A stretch of 13,868 bases of DNA from JAHEEM01 sp036396795 (GTDB lineage: Bacteria; Pseudomonadota; Gammaproteobacteria; Steroidobacterales; Rariloculaceae). Under the pieces are notes generated by a model. That model did no database searches. It was not told where the DNA came from and saw only the letters and a list, made by a program, of their open reading frames with translations. Both the position numbers and the translations under genes were made by a program. Location of the stretch: assembly GCA_036396795.1 (NCBI GenBank), contig DASWKF010000022.1, positions 1 to 13,868 of the forward strand, given 5' to 3'. Positions 1-7,400 of this stretch are shown here, in pieces. Position 1 is the stretch's first letter. Every line of letters starts with the position of its first letter.

Positions 1-1477
1 CCGCCACGTCGTCCCAGAACTCATACTGTGCCGGCGCGTCGCCGTCGGCGTCGGAGACCGAGAAGAGCGAGGCGGCCGCCACCGCCTCAGCGGTGAGTAG
101 CGTCGCGTTCTGGGCTTCCGCCACCGGAGCGGCGTTGGTGAGATGCGGCCAGGAGTTCATGCTCCAGCTCTTCCAGGCGCCGTAGCTCTGACCGTCCGTT
201 GCGCGCACCCAGACGAGGTCCGAGCCGCTGCTCGCCGAGCCTACGAAATCAGTATTGGCGAGATCCGCCGCCGCTACGACGATGCTTGCGTTCACCGCCT
301 GCTCAACCCCGTTCACCGCGAAGTGGCCGTTGCCGGCGGTCGAGTCCCAGAGCTCGTACTGGGCAACCGGGTCGCCATCGGCATCCAGCACCGAGAAGAG
401 CGACGAGGCCCCAACCGATTGCCCGAGGAGCACGGTCTGCGTCGCCGCAGCGGGTGTCGCCTCGGGCGCCGCGTTCGGGATATGCAGCGCCGTGGTCATG
501 TTCCACGGCTCCCAGGCGCCCCACTCCAGACCGTCGTTCGCCCGCACCCAGACCTGCTCGGTGCCCGGGTCGGCGCCGCCGACGTACTCCGCGTCGGCGA
601 GTTGCGCGGCCGTGACCGGGATCGGGTTGTTGGTCTGCTCTACGCCGCCCACGGTGAAGTAGCCGCCGCCCGCCGTGTCGTCCCAGAGCTCGTACTCGAT
701 GATCGCGTCGTCGTCCGCGTCGGTCACGGAGAAGAGCGATTGCGCGAGCACCGCCTGGTCGCGCAGCACCGCGCCATCCGGCGCGCTCGCCACCGGCGCG
801 GCGTTGGTCGCGTGCGGCCAGGAGTTCATGGTCCAGCTCTTCCAGGCGCCGAACGTCTGCCCGTCGGTCGCCCGGACCCAGACCAGATCGGAACCTGCTT
901 GGCTGCCGCCCACGAAGGCGGTGTCGGCGAGATCGGCGGCGGCTACAACGATCGCCGTGTCGACCGCCTGCTCGACTCCGTTCACGGCGAAGAAACCGTT
1001 GCCGGCGGTGGAGTCCCAGAGCTCGTAGCGCGCCGCCGGGTCGCCGTCGGCGTCCAGCACCGAGAAGAGCGACGAGGCCGCGGCCGACTCCCCGAGGAGC
1101 ACCGTCTGCGTCGCCGCGGTGGGCGTCGCCTCCGGCGCCGCGTTCGGGATGTGCAGCGCGCTCGTCATGCTCCAGGACTTCCACGCGCTCCAGGCTTCAC
1201 CGTCGTAGGCGCGCACCCAGACGCGCTCGGTGCCCGGGTCGGCGCCGGCGACGTATTCGGTGTTCGCGAGGTCGGCCGCCGAGACGGGGATACTCCCGAC
1301 AGCGCCTTGCTCGATGCCGTTCACCGCGAAGTGGCCGCCACCCGCGACGTCGTCCCAGAACTCGTACTGCGTAGGCGGTTGGCCGTCCTCGTCGAACACC
1401 GAGAACAGGGTGCCGGCCAGGATGGAGTCATTCAGGAGGAGCTCCGCGTCCGGGGCGGAGACCACCGGCGCGTCGTT
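1..1477 (-). repeat. Tandem 110-113-residue surface repeats in AB pairs (669-bp super-period)
   Basis: Units are marked by an Asn-Ala-Ala-Pro (or Asn-Asp-Ala-Pro) start at 1477, 1144, 805, 475 and 136. That gives lengths of 111, 113, 110 and 113 residues plus a partial unit at the edge. Each contains LFSVxDxDGDxxxxYExWD, then G-x-F-x-V-x-G-x-EQ, then VWVRAxDGxxWxAWxxW. Units alternate: one type ends ALHIPNAAPEA, the other NSWPHxTNAAPVA. Identical landmarks recur exactly 669 bp apart (gcgttcggga at 471 and 1140; aggagttcat at 151 and 820). By eye about 24 of about 180 bases differ between 301-480 and 970-1149. Four full units are visible and the array continues left. Probably rigid beta-sandwich spacers or adhesive units. 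Confidence 0.85.
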
Positions 1478-4400
1478 CACGTTCGCCACCGTCAGCGTGA
1501 ACGTATCCTCGGCCGACAGGCCGCCGCCGTCCGTGGCGGTGACCTTGACGTCGATCGCGCCTACGTCGGCCTGCAAAGGCGTCCCCGAGAAGGTTTGCGT
1601 TTGTGCGTCGAAGGAGAGCCAGCCGGGCAGCGCCGAGTCGTCGTCGAGGCTCGCCGTGTACGTCAATTCGTCGCCCGCGTCGGGGTCGGAGAAGGCGTCG
1701 GCGGGGAGGGCGAGACTGAAGGGCGCATCTTCGTTCGTGGCGAGGTCGGCCAGAGAATTGTCGAGGACGGGCGCGCTATTGACCTCGCCGACCGAGATCG
1801 GCTGCACCGCCGCGCCGAAGCCCGCGTCCTGCAGCACCGAAAGGATTTGCGCGTTGCTCAACCCGGCTGTCGTTCCAGTGGTTGCGTACTGGTAGGCGAT
1901 CGCTCCGCCCAGGGCGTCCGTCTCGCTCGAGGCGACGAGGTGCGCCGGCAGCACGTTCTCAAGCGCGAAGTCGGTCAGAGAAGGATTGGCGTCCAGCGCC
2001 GCGTAAAGCTCGTCGATCACGCCGTTGAAGTCGTAGGTGTGCACCGAGCCGAAGAGCTGCAGGGTGATCGTTGGCCAGGCCTGGGGCTCGTCCTCGAACT
2101 CCCGGGTGAGGCGCACCGAGTCCGAAGCTCCGACCTTCAGGAGGATGGCGTCGCCGTCCGGGCTGAGGGAGAGCTCCGCGGGCGTAACGCCGCCGCCGAT
2201 CGACAGCGTGAAGGACTCGATCGCGTAGACGGTGTCGTTGCCGTCGCCCGGGTTGAAGGCGATTACGCCGTCGGGAGCGTAAACGTCGAACCAGTCATCG
2301 CCCGCGCCGCCGATGGCGATGCTGTGGCCCTCGTGGTACAGGTAGTCCTCGCCGTCCCCGCCTTCGAGAAGGTTGTTGCCTTCGTAGTCGTAGAGCCCGT
2401 CATCGCCCGCGCCGCCGCGCAGGATGTCGTTTCCGGAACCTCCCTCGATCTCATCTGCGCCGTCGCCGCCCTCGATGACGTCGTCGCCGCCGTTGCCGTA
2501 GATCCGATCCCCGCCGGCGAGGCCGTCGATCACGTCCGCACCCTCGGAACCCCAAAGGATGTCGTCGAACTCCGTCGAACCGAGCAGCGCGATGCGGCTC
2601 TCGAGGTCCGCCGGGCTCCAGATCGTTCCATCGTCGAACGCCACCTGCGCGATCCGAGCTTCCTCCTCGAAGAACCAGTTCTGCACGCCAACGCTATCTC
2701 CGCCGCCGAAAACGAGGTACAGGGACTCCTCGTCTCGCGTGACGCCGACCGCTGCCGGATCGATTCCCTCGCCGAGCTGCAGCACGTTGGCTCCGCTGCG
2801 GTCCGAGACCTGGTCCGCTCCGTCGCCCGGCTCGAATTCGTAGGTATCGTCGCCGGCGCCGCCTGACAGGAAATCGTTGCCCGGACCGCCATGCAGCGTG
2901 TCGTTTCCGGCAAAACCGTAGATCTCGTCATCCCCTGCCAAACCGTCGAGAATTTCGCCGCCCGTTCGGCCGTAGAGAAAGTCTCCATCGGCAGTCGCCT
3001 CAATAGGGGGCAGCAGCGCCTCCACTGCGGCCGCATCCCAAGTCGTGCCGTCCGCGAACTCGAAGATCTCTACCGCGCCGCCAGGCTCCGCAAACCAGTT
3101 CTGGAGCCGCAACTGGTCCATGCCGCCGTCAAGCGAGAGGATCAGCGTGTCGAAATCCTGCTCTGCCGACACGTCGCTCACCTCCACATCGGCGGAGAAC
3201 CGCACTCTGTCGATCCCTGCTCCGTCCTGCTCCGCCGATTCCAACACCTCATCAACCTCACTACCGGCCCCAAACACGTAAATGTCGTTGCCAGCTCTCC
3301 CGGAGATGAAATCGTGGCCCGGACCGCCGCTCAACAAGTCATTCCCGTCGCCCCCTATGAGGGAGTCACTGCCACCGTTGCCCAGCAGAGCGCTCGCAAA
3401 GTCGGGATCCGCAACAAGGAAATCGCTGAACGCCCCGCCCGTCTGGGTTCTTCCCAGCCGCGTCACTGCGTCGGTGTCTAGCACCGTACCGTCCAAAAAT
3501 CGGAACTCCCATTGCGGAATGGCGGATGGACTCGCATACCAGTCTGGAATTCGGCCCAGTGCGGAATCGGCAATGACGCCAAACACAAGGTCATTGCTGC
3601 CGTCGGTGACGACATAGATGTCCGACAGAGCGATGTCCGGCCCGAAATCCACACCCGTGTAGTCGCCTTCGATGATTTGCGAGCCGGAGGAGCCGCGCAG
3701 GAACTCGTAGCCGTAGATCAGGTTCAGCGTCGCGTTCTGCAGGAACTCCTCGAGGCTGTAGGTGGAACCGTCGGCGAAATCGAACGCCTCGATGCCCTCC
3801 CCGAGCCGGTAGTCGTTCCAATTGCCGAGGGCGAGGTCCGCACCCGTGAATCCGTAGTTCGCGTCCGGCACTTCCAGGTCGAACCCCGCCGCGCCGCCGT
3901 TCCAGCGCACGTAGAGCGTGCCGCCTCCGTACCAGGGCTGCTCGGGATGCGCGTCGGCCGTCCGCCCGAACAGGGTCAACGAGATGTCAAGGTCCTCGAG
4001 ACCGAGCCCCGCGCCGAACGACACCACATCCCGGTCCAATAAGCCTTCGTCATACATCTGGTCGAGCGTCGCCGTGTCGGCGCGGCTCACGACGGGCGCA
4101 ACCACCGTCGCCGGCGTGACGAACTGGACCGGCTGGTTCCTGTCGGCCGCGGCCGCATCCGCGGCCTCTTCGAAGGTATCGAAATAGTCGTATCCCCCGG
4201 ACCTGAGGTCGCGGTAGATGCGGTACCGGCCCGGATTGAGGTACTCGGGCCGGTGCTGCCAGTTCTCCAGGCCCCGCTCCGCGTAGTACGAATTCAGGTA
4301 AGGCAATGTTCCAATACCGTAGTCCACGATCTGGTCGATCCCCGTCGCCGCGGCTTCGAACTCGTAGCGGTGGCTGCCGCGCCCGCCCTCCAGGAGGTCG

Positions 4401-7400
4401 GGGCCTTCGCCGCCCGAAATCGGGGTTGCCGGATCGAACCTCGGCGCGGGCGGCGCCAGCGCGATCATCTCCGCCATCGTCAACACGGTCCCGTCCGCGA
4501 ACCGGAACTGTTCCAGCCCGGAGCCGATGGGATCGAAGGCACGCGGGATGGCGACGTTGACCGAGGTGCTCGCACCCCAGCTGATCTCCAGCGCAACGTG
4601 CGGCACGTCGGGCCCGCCCAGCGGGTCCTCCGTATCGACCAGGTTCCAGGTGAGCGTTAGGTCGCCGGGCTGCACTCCCGGGCCGAAAGAAACCGTGTCC
4701 CTTTCGATGAGACCGGACTCATGGAAGCGCTCCAGCGCCTCGTAGTCGTTCGCCCTCAGGTCTTCGAGCGGCAGAAGGTAGCGCACGTCATCGGGCTGGT
4801 ACGGGGCACCGACGGCTGCGAGGTCCGCTCGCAGGTCGTCGAGGGAAAGGTAGAAGAAGTAGGTGTCTTCGCCATTGGACCCCAACCGCGCATCGGCCTG
4901 GGATTCGTAGTCGCGATGATCTTCCTCGAACCAGTAGAGATCGCTCAATCTGCCGCGGGTCTGGCCGGCCACGCTCCACAGTCCCCCGTCGTCCTCGCCC
5001 CCCGCCTCAATGCCGAGGGCCTCGTAGTACCAGGATGCCAGCTGGTCGATCTCCACCCCGGCAAGATCCTCCACCACGTCCTCGCCGACCTCTGAAGGAT
5101 CGAAATAGAACGTGGTGGCGCCTTCGGTACCGGTCATCGTGTCGTCGCCGCTGCCGCCAGCCATGAATGCGCCGCCGTCGAGCGTGTCGCTCCCGGCCCC
5201 GCCGTACTGGACGGCGCCGCCATCGAGCGTGTCGGCGCCATTGCCGCCGTAGACCAGCGCGCCGCCGTAGATCGTGTCGTCGCCCTCGTTGCCGTAGGCG
5301 AAGTCGTCCGGCCCGGCATGGACCTCGTCATCGCCTTCGCCCGCGTCGATCAGCGCGACGTGGCCGACGGTGATTCCCCCGGCGCCGAAGATGGTGTTGG
5401 CGCTCGCGCCACCGGTGATGTCTTCGACGGTGCGGATCTCGTCGATCTGCTCGATGGCGAGCGTCGCCGGATAGCCCGCGCCCGAGCCGGCCACCAGGTC
5501 GATGGGCGCCCAGCCCCTGTTGGTGCGGCTGACGATCGTGTTGTAGGCGATCGCGCTGGCAAAGAACGTGGACGTGCTGGAAGTGCTCTGGGCGCCGTAG
5601 CCGGGGATGATGTTGCCGGGGGTGACGCCGTAGGTGACGATCTCCGAGCTCTGCTGCGACTGGCTCTGCGCGGTGATGGTGGCGTCGTCCGACGATTGGC
5701 TCGTCGCCAGCACGTCGATGCTGTGGTGAACGAGCGGCGCGCCGCTGAAGTAGGGGCCGGTCTTGAGCCCGTAGCCGTTGAGCGCGAAGCTGGTGACAGG
5801 CGGCAGCACCTCGGTGTACGGCTGCAACCCTCCCCCTCCCAGGAAGTGGAAGGTGGTCTGCGACCAGCCGTTGAAGATGAGCGCATGCGTGGGGAGGGGC
5901 GAATTCACCGTCTCGGTCGCCCAGGCCGAGAGCAGCGCCTGCCTGAAGTCTTCCCTCGCACCGAGCGCGACGTTGCCCGCGTAGGGGTCGGGCCGGTCGA
6001 TCAAGTCCTGCATCGCCGTGAACGTGCCGCCCGCTTCCTCGATCTGCCAGGTCTGGGAGGCGCCCGCCGCAAAGTAGTCCTCGATCACTACGCCGTCGGT
6101 CGTGCCACGGATGTCGACGACGAGATCGTCTCCCGACTGGCGCGCCTTCAGGCCCTCGAGGCTCAAGCCCTCGGCGAGCTGCAGGGTGCTCATCTCTCCG
6201 GAAGGGGAGGCATCGACGATCGTGTCGCGGCCCATGCCGAGGTATACGGAGTAGGTGTCCGCCCCCGCTCCGCCCTCGAGCGTATCGTTGCCGGGGGTGC
6301 CGGTGAGGGTGTCGTCGCCGGCCGTACCCTGGATCGGGGCGATGGGCAGGGCGTCGAGCGCCACCTTGTCGATGAAGCTGCCGTCCTCGAACTCGATACG
6401 CTCGATCGCCTGGGCGGCGCCGGTGTATTGGCCGATGACGCTGATCGCGTCGCCTGTTCCGTAGCGGATCGCAAGGTCGCCGTTCGCTCCACGCGAGAGC
6501 GTCACTTGCCCCGGAGTGACGGTGCCATCGAAGCGCACCACGTCGATGCCCGCTTCGTCCGCCACGCCGAGGGCGATGCTCGCCTGCTCGTCGATGAGGT
6601 CGTTGCCGTCGCCCGCGGAGAAGGTGTAGGTGTCCGAGCCTTCGTTGCCGATGAGGAGGTCGTCCCCGGTGCCGCCGTTCAGGACGTCGTCGCCGTCGTG
6701 GCCTGCGAGGCTGTCGGCGCCCGCGCCGCCTTCGAGGACATCGTTGCCGCCATCGCCCGCGAGCGCGTCGTCGCCGTCGCCTCCTTGGAGCGTGTCGTCG
6801 CCCCAACCGCCGAGGAGCTCGTCGCTGCCTTCCCCGCCGTCTATGACGTCGATACCGTCGTTGCCCTCGAGCCAGTCGTCGCCCGTACCGCCCAAAATGG
6901 TGTCATCGCCCGCGCGCCCGATCACCGTGTCGTTGCCGCCTTTGGCGTCGATGCGGTCGGTGTAGGGCGTGCCGAAAAGCAGGTTGTCGTCGTCGTCGCC
7001 GTCGATGTCGAAACCCTGCTCGAGCACATCCTGCAGCGTCATGAACCCGCCGCTCTGGAACTCGATCGCGTCGAGCACCGGCGTGGAGAGGGGGTCTTCG
7101 GGGTCGAAGCCCAGGAAATGGATGGCGTCGCCGTTGCCGAGGTCGACGATCAGCGAGCCGGGGCGGAACTTGACGTCCTCCGGACGGATGCCGGGGCCGA
7201 GGACCAGAATGCTTGCCTCCGGGTCGTCCGGGCCTCCGGTCGGGAGGTCGAGGATGGTTTCGATGCCGTCGCCGCGATCGAACACGTAGGTGTCCTTGCC
7301 CGGGCCGCCGGCGAGAAGGTCGATCCCGGGTCCGCCGACGAGCGTGTCGTCCCCCTCCCCACCGTAGAGGATGTCGAAGCCGTCGCCACCGTCGAGATAG

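Noticed and set aside
143..2866. Long open frame on the plus strand (907 codons)
   Set aside because: It is antisense to the RTX repeats. Gly/Asp/Ala-rich GC codons leave the opposite frames open, the translation is an Arg/Val/Glu-rich pseudo-repeat without any domain, and the minus frame gives clear RTX and cadherin-like motifs.
5328..6806. Minus-strand open frame of 492 codons
   Set aside because: Out of frame with the RTX gene and extremely Arg/His-rich, so it is a frame shadow of the same repeats.
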